This document shows, piece by piece, positions 1 through 11,281 of a DNA stretch of 64,000 nt (the stretch's first letter is position 1; every line of letters starts with the position of its first letter). Made by a program: the position numbers and the translations under genes. Source of the stretch: Reticulitermes speratus (taxonomy: Eukaryota > Arthropoda > Insecta > Blattodea > Rhinotermitidae); assembly GCA_021186555.1 (NCBI GenBank), contig JAJKFL010000005.1, positions 26,600,635 to 26,664,634 on the forward strand, in the 5' to 3' direction. The notes under the pieces were generated by a model that was given only the letters and a program-made list of their open reading frames with translations, was not told where the DNA came from and ran no database searches.

Positions 1-731
1 TTGAGGTCCTTCAGACTGTACAATTCTATATTACCATGCAACCAGTTTTTGTGGATTATACTCGTATAACACGGGTAAGAGACAACTGTGTGGCGGATTG
101 AAAAGTGCGGGTGTCATTGCACAGGTACGCTTTGGACTGCAGGTCAGTTTATATTCCTAACGCAGTAGCATAGCAACTAGCAGGATGAGCAGTGTGTTGT
201 GCATCATGTTACGGCAGTACGGTACTGGATGAAAGACATTCCTTTTATCGTGTGCGTTGTACTGTCCTTCGACAATTGTGAAAAAAGAAGGTGGCGTTCC
301 CCAGTGAGTCGTCGCCGTCGAACGTGCTGTGAGGAGAAACATGGATAACGGGAAGGGCATTATTGGAATGGTCCAACGCAGTGCACGCGTCATGTCACAA
401 GGAACTGCCACCCGTCTCGATGTTCCGCGCACAAGAAATTGGCGGACAGAAGGCTGCGAAAGTACCTTCTACAGCAAAATCAGCACCTAGAACGCTGACA
501 CGTGAGTAGGCAATTGAAATACTATCATTTCTTATTCGCACACTCCCCAGCAACTTCGATATATCTTATTCACCTACGAGGCTCAGTTTACCTTGAAAGG
601 GTAAACAATACAAGAAGCTACACCCAGCATCCATATTCGACTAACGTATGGTTTTTTTATGATTCACGTTACAAGGACGGCTGACAGTTGCGGGGTTTGG
701 AGCATGACCTGTTGGTTTCTGTTGGAGACGT
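1..731. other. No feature recognised
   Basis: Mixed-composition sequence with short chance ORFs on both strands (for example 157-432 minus, 502-684 plus). No repeat shared with the rest of the window was found. Confidence 0.5.
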
Positions 732-742
732 GCCTCTCGTAA

Positions 743-998
743 CTTTCTTTCTAAGTCTGACGTATTTCTACCTACTCGTTGTGGGTGTAGAGGGTTATTG
801 TTGCACCTGATCACACTTTAGACACACCACACTCCGTAGGATTCCTCTGTGCGAGTGACCGGCCCGTCGCAGAGACCTCTACCTCACAACACTCATAACA
901 GGCAGACATCCATGTCCTTGGCGGGATTCGAACCTGCAATCCCAGCAAGCGAGCGGCTGCAGACCCACGCCTTAGACAGCCCGGCCACCGGGATCGGC
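743..998 (-). mobile_element. SINE-B copy, tRNA-derived
   Basis: Read on the minus strand it starts with a tRNA-like head (CGCCGATCCC..GTGG..) with a box B (GGTTCGAATCC type, seen on + as GGATTCGAACC at 926-936), then the body shared by all SINE-B copies. The long variable region between box A and box B resembles a Ser/Leu-class tRNA. The likely TSD is GCCTCTCGTAA (732-742) against GCCTCTGGTAA (999-1009), one mismatch. Translating either strand yields peptides that recur at every copy; they are not proteins. Confidence 0.85.
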
Positions 999-1442
999 GC
1001 CTCTGGTAATGCGCGGATAAAGTATTTCCAACATGACGGAACGCCCCACATATCAGCCGACATATGACGCAGTATGTGAATCGGCGATTTCCTAGTCGCT
1101 GGATTAGCCGTGGCAGACCGCACAATTGGCCGCAGTGTTCGCCGGGCCTCATCCCTCTTCACATCCGTGTTTGTGGGGACATTAATGGGGGACACATGAG
1201 GACTGAGTCCGTCTCACTGTTGATGCGGCTACATGCATTAATTGCCGAGACGCTTATAACACGTTCTGTTGCGAAGCCGCGAGAGCCCGCATCAAAGCTG
1301 AAGACAGACAGACATCTGGAGCAGTGAAATTCAACTCTTTCTTAAGTTCGGAATATTTAAAGTGATGTATAACATTGAAGTGATTTGTCTTGCTGCAGTA
1401 CATATGTTTGTAGTATTTACATTGTTTTAGGTTTCCCTTTGT

Positions 1443-1730
1443 AGCCGGGGTAGCGTATTTGGTTGGTCCATGGTGCTAGCCTATGGACTGAAAAACTGAT
1501 GAATCCTCTTTCAACTCCCGGTAGCGATAAGGGATTTTTCTCTTCCCCAAAACCTCTAGACTGGCCCTGTGGCCACCCAGTATGTGTGGGGACCCCGTCA
1601 CCGGAAGTAAATCGGTCGGGATGTGAACCCGACCACTCATCTTCAAGTTTAGAATGAGTGGAGCTCTCGCTCCATTACCCCAGACTTGTCGTCATGGCAT
1701 GCACACGTGATAGCTCTACTTTTTTAAAAG
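1443..1730 (+). mobile_element. SINE-D copy, tRNA-derived
   Basis: It begins AGCCGGGGTAGCGTA, a box-A-like head shared with the copy at 46312. The body runs through GGCCACCCAGT and the tail shares CTCATCTTCAAGTTTAGAATGAGTGGAGC and CATGGCATG-type words with the other SINE-D copies (3470, 46312, 59745). Box B is decayed. No clear TSD seen. Confidence 0.7.
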
Positions 1731-3469
1731 AATTCCGCCATCTAATATAAAGTCGTGAAACAGTCTGTATAATGTTAAATTACCAACTAATTAGCGAACA
1801 GTGAAATTTTTCAGAATAAAGGCAAGTCTACGTCCATACTTTATATTACAGAATGTTCCAATAGTTGCTTGACCCGGAATAAAATTGTAATGCCGTTTTG
1901 TTACGAAATATAATCCGAGTTGAAACCCGTTTAAATCTGTTGAAATATGTTTCTGTACGCTTCGCTTCCGTTTTCCCGCATTTCAGCAGTCTGATCCTGA
2001 ATTACTTTCTAGATACGTAGTAGTGTGTTGCAATAGTGATTCGTAAACTAACGACAGAACAGCGCCGCCATTGTTAATTTCGTAGCTGAACTTGGTCAAA
2101 GGCTTATCGACCACGACCGACACTTCGAAAAACTGTTGTAATGCAGTACTCCTAAATAAATTTATTTAGACTCTTTTCCGTTTTTTTCGTAAAGAGGTTT
2201 TTGGAACGTACAGGCCAGCGAAGGTAGGCCGTCCTGATCTCGGATGGATGGTTTCCCTTGAAGATGGAACCAAAAAAAGCGTAATCTTCGAAGCTTTGAA
2301 AACACGAATAAGGAAGTGGTTTTGGCCTTATATAAGATATTATCCAGGAATTTTCTTCATCGACAGTGTAAAATCACTAAACTCCTCTGTCAGGATATCC
2401 CGTACCTCAGCCGAGATTGAAACTCGCAACATTCCGAATAGCAAGCAAGACTGCCATCTACTTGACCATGATGTCCCATCTTGTAAGTAAAGGTGATTCT
2501 AACAGAACAAGCGTTCATTTTAAATAAGTTACAGTACGAGTACAAACAATGTTAAAGCAAGATGCAGGTGTATTTACATATTCCTGTCATTTATCGAGTC
2601 TCGTTTATTAATTTATGCTTCCACATTCCTCATTGTGTCAATCATGCTGGTACATTGTAAATATTTTCTCATTTTAATACATGCATTTCTTGTTGAGAAT
2701 TCCTCGCCTGTCTTTAAGACATCAAATATTAATGCCCTTCATGCTGAATAAATCTGCGTCTTCAAAATAAGATTCGTTAAAACTGAACGTGACTGATATT
2801 AAAAGGAGTCGCTGCCACTGAGAATCAATATTGTGCTTAAGAAATCCGTTGCTTTCAGTTTTTACCGTACCGTCTTGAATTTCATAGAAAGCGGTGTGTA
2901 AACCAGTTTACTGTTCATCTTCATTTCGTCATAATTTTATTCAACACTAAAGCTGGGATAATCTGAAAGATAAGAAAAAGTAAAAGAGGGTGGAGACAGG
3001 ATAAGGCACTGAACATTTCGTGTTGGATGTAGATGAGTTTATATATACATTTAGCCTAAAGGAGGTATGCTGCATAATTTAGAGTGCCATTACCGACGTT
3101 ACTGGGAGTTTAATATAATATTAGTTTACATAGCTCTGAAGTGTACTGCCTTACTTCGTCTTTCTCAATTTTTAATTCGTCAGAACTACATCAAGGCACA
3201 TTTTTGACACGAACATTAAAGCCTTTAAGATGAAGTTTTTCTCTGCGTATTTTTTCAAAATGTAATTCCTTTATCTCATTCTAAAACCTTTGTACAAGGT
3301 CTACCTTGTAGCTACTCAGCTGATTAAGAAATTTACTGTATAAACTGGATAATACAGTTCACCATGGACTTCAATATATCTGCTCCTTTTTTTTTACTGT
3401 TCTTAGATATTTCACGGCATTAACTCTTTCAGTCTTAGTGTAATTTCCACGATAAATTATTATTCCCCA
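1731..3469. other. Unannotated AT-rich stretch
   Basis: Chance ORFs only. No tRNA-like head, inverted repeat or repeat family seen. Confidence 0.5.
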
Positions 3470-3720
3470 TGCCATGAAGATGTATCACTGAGTGGAGATA
3501 TGGATCTAAACATTCTTAGTCTCAGCGCTAGATAGAGATGGCTCCTTAACTCCATGACATTGCCCCTCTAACTTCGGTTAGATAACCATCTTTACACTAG
3601 GGATAGGGTGCTAGGTGTAGCCGAGTTCCTGTGTGGAACGGAAAAGTCCCTGCTTCTGTCGGGATTCGAACCCCAGTTCTCTGGTCTGCTATCCCGTTGC
3701 CTAGTTACAACATCAATTCC
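3470..3720 (-). mobile_element. SINE-D copy, tRNA-derived
   Basis: On the minus strand a tRNA-like head (AACTAGGCAACGGGATAGCAG as box A region, GGGGTTCGAATCCC as box B; the + strand shows GGGATTCGAACCCC at 3659-3672) is followed by a body ending in ATCTAGCGCTGAGACTAAG and CTTCATGGCATG. These tail words are shared with SINE-D at 46312 and 59745. Confidence 0.72.
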
Positions 3721-4639
3721 CTAAGATCTGGATTACTATTTCTTCTCATCTACGTATACGCAATTTACTCCCTTAGGACTTCCCGGCCAATGTTTTATAC
3801 TATTCTCGTACGTAAAACCAAAACTAAGGAAATGCAGAGGTGAAAGCACTGATTCGTTCGCCTTATACAAGGTTAAAGACCTGCTCCTTCACCCTTCCGT
3901 AGTACACAGAACCTCGAAACAAGACTCAGACAATAAAGATAATGACATTCTACTTTTTCAGCCAGAGTACAAACACACCATCCCCGTCTCTCCATTCACA
4001 GTTCTTAATCTGTTTCAGACTGAAAACGTGTAACAATCTGCTATAGTTTAAGGATTTTTCTGATCGTCATCGATGCGATCACTTGCGATAGCTGTGAAGC
4101 GTACACACGCATGGTCACGGCACGTAGAGCGACAGATGTACGCGCAAAGCCACGGATGTATTACGTAAGCATAAATTGCGAAATATTGAACGACCCTTAT
4201 GACATTTAATCATCACTCGCGACCCTAACGACATAAAAATTTAAAGTGTACCACTGTGCCAGTTTTCTTGTGTTCCAAGCTGTGTGGTTGTCGTGTCAGT
4301 TCTTGGCGTTGAAGCTGCGTCACTGGGTATTTGATTCCCGAAGTTTCGAGCCAGCTTAGTGGTCTCAAAACGTCGGAAACCTAATAGACAGTGACGCAGC
4401 GTCACATCCACGAAGAACTGATACCTGTACCACTGTGTTCGCACATTTACTTTATGCATTTTCTGTCTTCCTGACGTTTTACTATCTGAAAAACGCACTG
4501 CCTTAACCTCGCTTATGAGAATGTATACAGCTCTTAGACAATTGGTGGACAGAATTTTATTCTGCGTGTGTTTATATTCACTCCGTAATCATCTTGAACA
4601 ATTGTCTTTAGTCGAACCTCTTCTACATACCCATCGTCA
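3721..4639. other. Unannotated stretch
   Basis: Around 4340-4400 CCGAAGTTTCGAGCC and AAAACGTCGGAAACC recall family-B hammerhead words but do not assemble into a core. Nothing else seen. Confidence 0.4.
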
Positions 4640-4802
4640 GTGTACAGGTTTATGGTTGTACCTGATCACACTCAATGACGCACACACACACACACACACA
4701 CTCGGTAGGACTCCTCTGGACGAGTGATCAGCCCGACGCAGAGACCTCTACCTGACAACACACAACACTCACAAGGGACAGACATCCATGCCTCCTGCTG
4801 GA
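4640..4802 (-). mobile_element. SINE-B fragment lacking the tRNA head
   Basis: It shares TTGTACCTGATCACACT, the GAGTGATCAGCCCGACGCAGAG segment and the ACATCCATG end with the other SINE-B copies, but stops before the box B/box A region at about 4802. The part that would be the 5' tRNA head is missing. An (AC)n microsatellite has grown inside it at 4679-4701. Confidence 0.75.
4679..4701. repeat. (AC)n microsatellite inside SINE-B
   Basis: About ten AC units. Other SINE-B copies carry the short seed AGACACACCACAC at the same place, so the microsatellite probably expanded from it. Confidence 0.9.
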
Positions 4803-4854
4803 TATCACTGATTTCATTATCAATCTTGTCATTTGTTCCATATGAGTCTGGAAC

Positions 4855-5100
4855 ATGACGCAGTTGGTCAAATTTTGCACGTTGATGATATCTGCGCTCT
4901 TCTGAGATATTATGCGGCTTCGTGTCGTAATTGTTTAGCGACGTTTCGGGACAACGTATCGGTCCCATCTTGACCCGTGAAGATGGGAGCGATACATTGT
5001 CCCGAAACGTCGGTAAACAATTACCACACGACACTGAGTAATATCCCGGAAGAGGGCAGAACATCGCGGCGAAAGCCTGGACTTAAATTTCGCACGTTAA
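4855..5100. mobile_element. Inverted-repeat element with hammerhead-like core, family B
   Basis: The two arms (about 4855-4967 and 4979-5100) are reverse complements with scattered mismatches, sharing AACAATTA.C.CACGAC, TAATAT, GAAGAG and ATTT..GCACGTT. Each arm read outward from the centre contains GAAGATGGGA (or AAGATGGGAC), a hairpin loop, TCCCGAAACGTCG. This is the order of a hammerhead core (cUGANGA, stem II, GAAAC, GU, H17), but the first core bases are altered at the junction and stem III has no loop. A related copy lies at 25426-25660. Confidence 0.6.
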
Positions 5101-5193
5101 GTATGTTAAATATGAGTCGAGCTGTAATGAATGAGAGGCGTTTGGCATGAAGTACTACCTTCATGCACTTGTAACTTCTCTGTCAACTTAAAT

Positions 5194-5494
5194 TTTTTTG
5201 TTTTGTTTTGGTGAAGGGCCCCGCAGCAGACGGTACGGACGCACCGCAGCCTTGAGGCTTGTTGTGCAACCCTGCGATGAAGGTGAATAGAAAGATGATC
5301 AGTTTCTTTCATTTTTCCAAGTAATGGAGCACCGGTGGAATGAAATTGACAGGAAAAAACCGAAGTACTCGGGGGGAAAAACCTGTCCCAGTGCCACTTT
5401 GTCCACCATAAATCCCACATGGAGTGACCCGGGATCGAACCCGGGCCTCCGCGGTGAGAGGCCGGCGACTAACCGCCTGAGCCATGGCACGGCC
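5194..5494 (-). mobile_element. SINE-C copy, tRNA-derived, nearly complete
   Basis: On the minus strand the head reads GGCCGTGCCATGGCTCAGGC (box A) and CCCGGGTTCGATCCCGGG (box B with intact T-arm pairing). It continues CACTCCATGTGGGATTTATG and a body also found at 6716 and 16249. Candidate imperfect TSD: AACTTAAAT (about 5185-5193) against AACTTCAAAT (from 5496). The well-preserved T-arm suggests a fairly young copy. Confidence 0.85.
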
Positions 5495-6715
5495 TAACTT
5501 CAAATATTAGTAAGATTTATATGCTCACGGCGGGTTTTCCTGGGATGTTCACCGTATAGTTTGGTACTTCAGTAACGAACCTTACAGAACCCCTATAAGA
5601 CCGTAATCTTAATTTTTAACAAAGTATGACATGTCTGACGGAGGAAGTGTTTGTGTTAATGATGGAGTAACACGTCCTGAATTTTCATGTTTTCGGGCCA
5701 TCATGGCGGATATTAGTCAAGTGATAGTCTTTTGCGTTATTACAACGCGCAGTAAAACGAGTTTGTTCGGACATTTTGGACGAATGTGCTGCCGCCACTT
5801 GTGTGGTGAATGAATTTGGTACAGGTGCATGCTGAAGTGATACGTGTAGAAAATGTGTCTGTTATATACGAAGGTGCAAGAATGTTAGCCAGTCAGGATT
5901 TCTGTTTCAGTCACTTCACCAGCTACATGAACCAAATAAACTTCCACCGAAAATGGAAGCAGAAAATTCCTCCGAAACATCGGAACTAAATTATTATCCT
6001 ACAATGGGTAAGGACCCAGAAGACCATTATGCGAGCCTAGTGTTTTGTTGGATTGTTGTCACCTTGTGGCGTTTTGTTGAATTGATCTCGTAGGTTATAT
6101 TCACGCAGGTTTGCTCTAAATACTCGTATATTGACTGAAATATTAGTAATTAAAAGTAGCTTTAATTCTCTGAAATGCGAATCTACTGATAACACAAATG
6201 CAGGACACTCGTATGCTGACATGCAGTATGTTGAATGTACATTAGCGTAAAGGTATTATCAGGTCGTAACGATCCATTGGACCTGACGTGCAGATTACCT
6301 GTCAGTGTGTAATGGACCGCGATAATTGTAACAGTGCCCTAGCCGAGCCGATTTCATTACAGGCGTATAATTGTAAAGGCCCATGGTGATAATTGGATGG
6401 TAATAATAATTATCGATGTGAAAGTTTTACTGTCAGTTTTATCTATTGTTTTAATGAAATGTGTGAAATTGTAAGGCAATAATCCGTAACATTTAGTTCA
6501 TACTTTGAATCTCATGGGTTGCTATACGTACCACCTGCATTAACGCCAAAGATGATGCTACTTCACAGCATGATTTACTTATGGATTTCTTATGAGTCTT
6601 GCAGTAAGCAATGAGTGTATTATTCTGTAAAAACAGCACTAACAAGTATGTCTTCGTAATCGAGTAGTAATTTGTTCTCTGTGAGGTGAGAACTTTTTTT
6701 TTCAAATATTATTTA
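5495..6715. other. Unannotated stretch
   Basis: Contains ATTCCTCCGAAACATCGG at 5966-5983, a possible worn hammerhead 3' half (compare TTCCTCCGAAACTTCG at 13724). No core upstream. Otherwise featureless. Confidence 0.4.
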
Positions 6716-6825
6716 CATGAGCCCAGGTCATATTGGATTTGTGGTGAACACAGTGGTACTGTGGCAGGTTTTCTCTGAATATTCCGGTTTTCCACCTGTC
6801 ATTATCATTCCACCAATGCTCCATA
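6716..6825 (+). mobile_element. SINE-C fragment, 5' truncated
   Basis: It matches the SINE-C body from CCATGTGGGATTT through TTCCACC..TGCTCC (here CATATTGGATTTGTGGTGAA to CCACCAATGCTCC). The tRNA head is absent, and similarity is lost after about 6825. Confidence 0.65.
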
Positions 6826-8308
6826 CTCATGCTATAGTAATAGTACTCTTGTCAGAAAGACAAACGGACGAAGCCTGTAAACTTTCACACAAAGCAGTGC
6901 TCTTTCAGAGGTCAAGGAGCACTGGACAAAAAGTTGCTATCTCATTGTTTGCTTTATCAGTCTTGAAATAATTAAATTTGTTACTTCAGTTTTGTTCGCG
7001 GCCAGTGACTGAAAAAAGAGACATACCCTACAGAATTATTATTTTTGTCATTAAATTTATTCAAAATCAAATGATATGACTTCACACAAGTATATATTTT
7101 TTTCTTTTAACACTATAATACTAAATACTAACAAGTTTTGTAAATACCACATAGATTGTTTTATGCATTTATACTGTATACGTGTGTGTGTCTGGTTACG
7201 TAAAGGCCGTGGATCCTCAACCATTTCATCATTGTACTGTGTGTAATCCCCTGGCGGACATGACGGAAGGAAATTATCGGGACAAAATAATTTTGTTATA
7301 GATTACGTTTATTGAAAGTTCGTTTAAATGTAACTGTTCTTTTCTTCTCTACCGCGAAAGCGTATCATTTGCTGAGATAACATGTGTTTCAAACTAATCT
7401 CACGGCCCATTCAGAGGTCAGGAAGTGTAGTACAAAATAACGAGGTCAGCACACACACATACCAACATAAACTTGCTTCTAGGCACTGCGTAATATTTTG
7501 TGCTGCGTGTTTGTTGTTTGCTTTCCTATTACAGGCCTTACTACTTTACTTCCATCTCCAGTTTCTGTCTTTATCCTCTCTCATTTTGTGAATCAGTGAG
7601 GTTTCACTGTAGAACAAAATTATTTTCTGTTAAGTTTGGTCATCGGGTTCATGGAACTGCAACACAACCCGCATGCCACCCCCTGTCAACTAGTCATGCC
7701 CACATGTCAGCCAGTCAGGAAACCCATTGTACTGTCCGGCGGCTCACTGTCCACTTTGAATGGCTTTTAAACGGAATGCAGTCAGACAACTGAGTTTGTG
7801 TTCTTCGATCTCTGTATATCGAGTGGCGCAAGTTTACTTTGAAGTAAGGTAGTCTGGGTAAAGCCTTATCACACAGAGCTAAAGAAAAGTTTATCTACAG
7901 TCTGCTCTATCTCGGATAAAGTTGAAAATAATTTCAAAATATCTGTGTTCTTAGCGTGACTGTCTCCTCACTTTTATTGCAGCCATCGCTTCCTTTTCGA
8001 GGAAACTGACTCAAATAATAGCATTTCTGTCTTTGAGTCGGTCGGAACATCGACTATTGTGACTATTTCGCGGCTTTCCTCAGTCGTTTCAGGCAAGTTT
8101 AGTGATAATACTTCAAATACGACCACAACCGATTTCTTACACATCATTTTCAGTTTGTTAATAACTAATTACCCTAACAGTTGACGTTACATACAGCGAA
8201 CTGATTTGAGTCAATCGTAAAGATAGAGTATAAAATCAAAGTATGAAAACTGATCATAGGAAAGTAGATTCTTTGAGTTTTGAACTTGAACTTTCTTAAT
8301 AACCAAAC
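6826..8308. other. Unannotated stretch
   Basis: Small chance ORFs, no recognised repeats. Confidence 0.5.
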
Positions 8309-8319
8309 TGAAATTTCGG

Positions 8320-8568
8320 TTTTTTATATTGCTTTCACCGTGCATTTTCACTTATTATTCAGTAACCAACAAATGCACAAACATAAACTATTTTATAGTT
8401 TTTATTAATATCGATGCATTCCCCTACACGTGTTTCGGTTCGTAGACCATCTTGTTACCCCCCAGAAGATGGTCTACGAACCGAAACACGTGTAGGGGAA
8501 TGCATCGATATTAATAAAAACTATAAAGTAGTTTATGTTTGTGCATTTGTTGGTTACTGAATAATAAA
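8320..8568. mobile_element. Snap-back hammerhead-type element 1
   Basis: Near-perfect inverted repeat: arms about 8350-8453 and 8466-8568, with a 12-nt centre. An 11-bp TSD, TGAAATTTCGG, flanks it (8309-8319 and 8569-8579). The end motif TTCACCGTGCAT (8334-8345) sits outside the left arm only. The right arm on + reads CCCC-CAGAAGA-T-GGT..ACC-GAAAC-ACGT-GTA-GGGG (8459-8498). This is a hammerhead plan with a 4-bp stem I, but core position U4 is mutated to A, so activity is doubtful. GTGCATTTGTTGGT follows as in the sister elements. Confidence 0.8.
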
Positions 8569-8675
8569 TGAAATTTCGGGTTCTGTTGAAACAAGTGTTG
8601 TAAACTATATACATATTTGTAACAAGGAATTCAAGTATACTCGGTGTAACACAACTTTATTTTACAGATAAAACA

Positions 8676-8716
8676 AGCTACATGTTTCGGCTAATGACGG
8701 TAGCCATCATCAGGCT
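8676..8716 (-). ncRNA. Solitary hammerhead-ribozyme-like motif
   Basis: The minus strand reads AGC-CTGATGA-T-GGCTA-CCGTCAT-TAGCC-GAAAC-AT-GTA-GCT. Stem II has five pairs (GGCTA/TAGCC), stem I has AGC/GCT, and the catalytic core words CUGAUGA and GAAAC are intact. H17 would be A. One extra U lies between A9 and stem II, as in all copies here. No inverted partner was found, so this is a single arm. Confidence 0.6.
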
Positions 8717-8927
8717 GATCACAAAAATATAAAAAGGAATTATTTACAGCTGCAGTGGTTGTTAGAGATCTCGAACCTTACAAACGTAATGTTATATAAT
8801 ATACATAACATGTAAAATATGTTGCTTCAGGAATAATAATTTATGATGTAGGCCTATATAAAATTGTATATTTGTATATTTATGAGAATGAAATAATTGT
8901 AGATGTGTTGAGTATATAATAGTTATA

Positions 8928-8946
8928 ATAATAATAATAATAATAA
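8928..8946. repeat. (TAA)n microsatellite
   Basis: Short run of ATA/TAA units in an AT-rich stretch. No other content recognised nearby. Confidence 0.85.
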
Positions 8947-10330
8947 CGTAATATGTCCAAATGATTAAAATAGGCGTAGCGTAGGCAAATGCTTGTAGAG
9001 ACTGCTGGTATATATTTGGTTTATACTGTTGGAACGTAATTGCATGTTTCTAATCCTTTGATTGTATTTGGTCTCTTAATCTTTTCATCTTGAAATCAGA
9101 TCTCTTAGTCCACATAGAGTTTTCCAGTACCTCCTCTTTTATTTTTCTTTGTCTTAATTCCGGATGTGAGATGTAGCCAATTCCTTTGTTAATATCTATA
9201 TTCACTGCTAATATTTGAAACATTTTTATTTGGTACTTTGAATAATTGAGCTTCTACTTTTGCTCAAGAATGGTGCCTGTTAAAGAGTTGCTATTATTAT
9301 CTAGTTTTGTAATCTCCAACAAAGGTTGTGGAAACATTATTTATGCTGCTTCTCGTGTTTCAAAGTTCAACTTTTTATTACTCAGATTTTACTGCTCTAT
9401 GTTAGCAGCTACACTTGTATTCTTATTTTCATTTTTTTATAATGAAATTGTCAATGTTTTTATTTATAATTCATTCTACTTTGGTGTACTATTTCAATTG
9501 TATTTGCACAATTCTTCTGTGTTCTGTAATAAGGTATACAACATATTTAAATTCTATTTTAAAAGTGAAGTATGTAGATGGGTATATTTAATATAAGTGC
9601 GTCCTAAGGCATGTAATGTACTTGTGTATGGTTGATTTGTTTATGTTGTCAGTAGCACGTGATATCGTCAAATCGCGAATAATTGCTGAATATTGAATCT
9701 CAAAGGCTGTTTTAGGAAGTGGTCTTGATCTACTTTGACGTAGTGTTTTGGAATTTGCCTGGAGGTACTGAATAAAATCTGAACCGAATTTGGAATTTGA
9801 CACCTGCCAAATGGAAATCAGAAGAGTTACTGCTTTATCCAATTTCCTTGTTGAATAATATTTAAAACAGACACGTTCTGGCACATTCGTTGGGTTTATT
9901 TAAGGAAGTGTTCAAGATTTGTTTCCAAAACGCAAGAAGAAGGCAAGAAGGGCCGGTTTTCAAGAAAACATAAATTAGCTCATAGTAGGTCGGTAGTAAA
10001 TTAGTTATTTCTCTTTACCTCAGGTCTCTCTTACACTGCATGAATGTTAAATCATCTTCTTACATTTTGTCGGTAGCAGAGTTAAATGTCTAAATAAGAA
10101 TATTTCACTAAACGAGAGCAGTAATTTTATCAAGAATTAATTATATTTCCTCTGGGCATGATTTGATTTCCGCAGACTTACCTCTCTGGGATATTCCTCA
10201 GTGTTTCCTGAATTCTAAATGAAATGCGCCCTAGGCATTCCCCAGAATTCTATTGACATACTTCTCTGGTATTCCGGTATGAGTGCAGTACGTTTACACG
10301 AGAGGCACTACTTGCTTAATAAGCGTGACC
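8947..10330. other. Unannotated AT-rich stretch
   Basis: A 116-codon open run (9246-9596 +) is Phe/Leu/Tyr-rich, as expected from AT-rich non-coding DNA, with no domain seen. Confidence 0.5.
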
Positions 10331-10343
10331 CCGGTTACTGAAG

Positions 10344-10616
10344 GGGGTGGCGCAGTTGGTTGAGGCACTACGGTAGAAGCCGGGAGGTCGCGGGTCCGAT
10401 TCCCGATCGCGTCATTGTAATTTTTCATTAACTTAATCCTTCCGGTCGCACTATGGCCCTAGGATCGACTCAGCCTCTAACAGAAATGAGTACCAGGAAT
10501 ATTTCCTGGAGGGTAAAGGCAGCCGGTACGTAGGGCTGACAACCTTCGTGTGCCGATTATCTGGAAATCTGGAAGCCTCAACCTCCTGGAAACCTCAGGA
10601 TTGCTTTATCTTTCTA
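10344..10616 (+). mobile_element. SINE-A copy, tRNA-derived
   Basis: The head is GGTGGCGCAGTTGGTTGAGG (box A) with GCGGGTCCGATTCCCGA (box B). The body CGGTCGCACTATGGCCCT..CAGAAATGAGTACCAGGAAT is shared with the copies at 45758 and 61491. It is flanked by a 13-bp TSD with one mismatch: CCGGTTACTGAAG (10331-10343) and CCGGTCACTGAAG (10617-10629). The tail is T/C-rich (TTTATCTTTCTA), derived from the TTTACC repeats of the other copies. Confidence 0.92.
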
Positions 10617-10629
10617 CCGGTCACTGAAG

Positions 10630-11033
10630 CCATATATAGGAGAAACCTCAATCAAAATATTGTCATATTAATAGCAAAGTAAATCTGGGAGAATAAAAAG
10701 CTTCTGACTGAAAGACACGAATTCTCTTCATAGCAAGGGCTTTGAAATGTCCATCTTCACCATCAAGTCCAGTAAGCCATTTGAAATTAAGTGGTTAACT
10801 ATAAGATATACAGGTCGTATGAGAACTATCTGTACAGTTTTAATCGTGAATAAAAACTTTATGAAATGCCAGACCATTTTTGCGAGAAAACTCTCAGAAT
10901 ATTAGAACATGTGGCAGGAAATTGTTGTGGACAAATTTTAGGTACTATACCTCTCGTCTTTGAATTGTGCATTAAAAGCCTTTATTTGCAGTAGCAGTAT
11001 GGTTTTCAAATTAGTCCTTCCAATACAAATTTA
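10630..11033. other. Unannotated stretch between SINE-A and element 2
   Basis: Ordinary AT-rich sequence with no ORF of note and no shared repeat found. Confidence 0.45.
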
Positions 11034-11132
11034 ATTTCATTGTTTTTATGTTATTTATACCGTGAATGTTCGTATAATTAATACATAAACTAACGTATGC
11101 AATTAATAAAATACATTCAGAAGCAAGTATAA

Positions 11133-11175
11133 AACTCCTACTTGTTTCGGCACCGGGTTGCCATCATCAGGGAGC
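11133..11175 (-). ncRNA. Hammerhead-ribozyme-like motif, element 2 left arm
   Basis: The minus strand reads CTCC-CTGATGA-T-GGCAACCCGGTGCC-GAAAC-AA-GTA-GGAG. The core words are intact, stem I has four pairs (CTCC/GGAG), stem II has GGCA../..GCC, stem III is AC/GT with a 2-nt loop, and H17 is A. The inverted fusion point lies right at the 5' side of stem I. Confidence 0.6.
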
Positions 11176-11214
11176 CCTGATGATGGCAACCCGGTGCCGA
11201 AACCTGTCGGAGGT
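11174..11214 (+). ncRNA. Hammerhead-ribozyme-like motif, element 2 right arm
   Basis: The plus strand reads GCC-CTGATGA-T-GGCAACCCGGTGCC-GAAAC-CT-GTC-GGAGG. The core is intact and H17 is C. Stem I pairs only at the first two positions, weaker than in the left arm, because the palindrome junction replaced its 5' strand. Confidence 0.5.
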
Positions 11215-11281
11215 TTATACTTACTTCTGAATGTATTTTATTAAATGCATAAGTTGGTTTGTGTATTAATTCATTTCATTG

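Larger units (their letters stand above)
11043..11272. mobile_element. Snap-back hammerhead-type element 2
   Basis: Arms about 11075-11171 and 11176-11270 face each other almost without a loop. TSD ATTTCATTG at 11034-11042 and 11273-11281. The end motif occurs as TTATTTATACCGTGAATG (11051-11068), outside the left arm only. Both arms carry a hammerhead plan directed outward. Downstream of the right core the ATGCATAAGTTGGTTTGTG block parallels ATGCA-GTTGGT blocks in the sister elements. Confidence 0.85.

Noticed and set aside
157-432. 91-codon minus-strand ORF at the window start as a transposase piece
   Set aside because: A GTPPSFF word recalls mariner transposases, but no surrounding motif supports it.
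811-1195. Overlapping ORFs near 0.8-1.2 kb
   Set aside because: Read-through of SINE-B and its flank in several frames.
5299-5503. Two overlapping minus-strand ORFs
   Set aside because: Translation of the SINE-C head and body.
9246-9596. 116-codon ORF as a membrane protein gene
   Set aside because: Phe/Leu/Tyr-rich peptide expected from AT-rich DNA. No signal, domain, splice sites or second exon seen.
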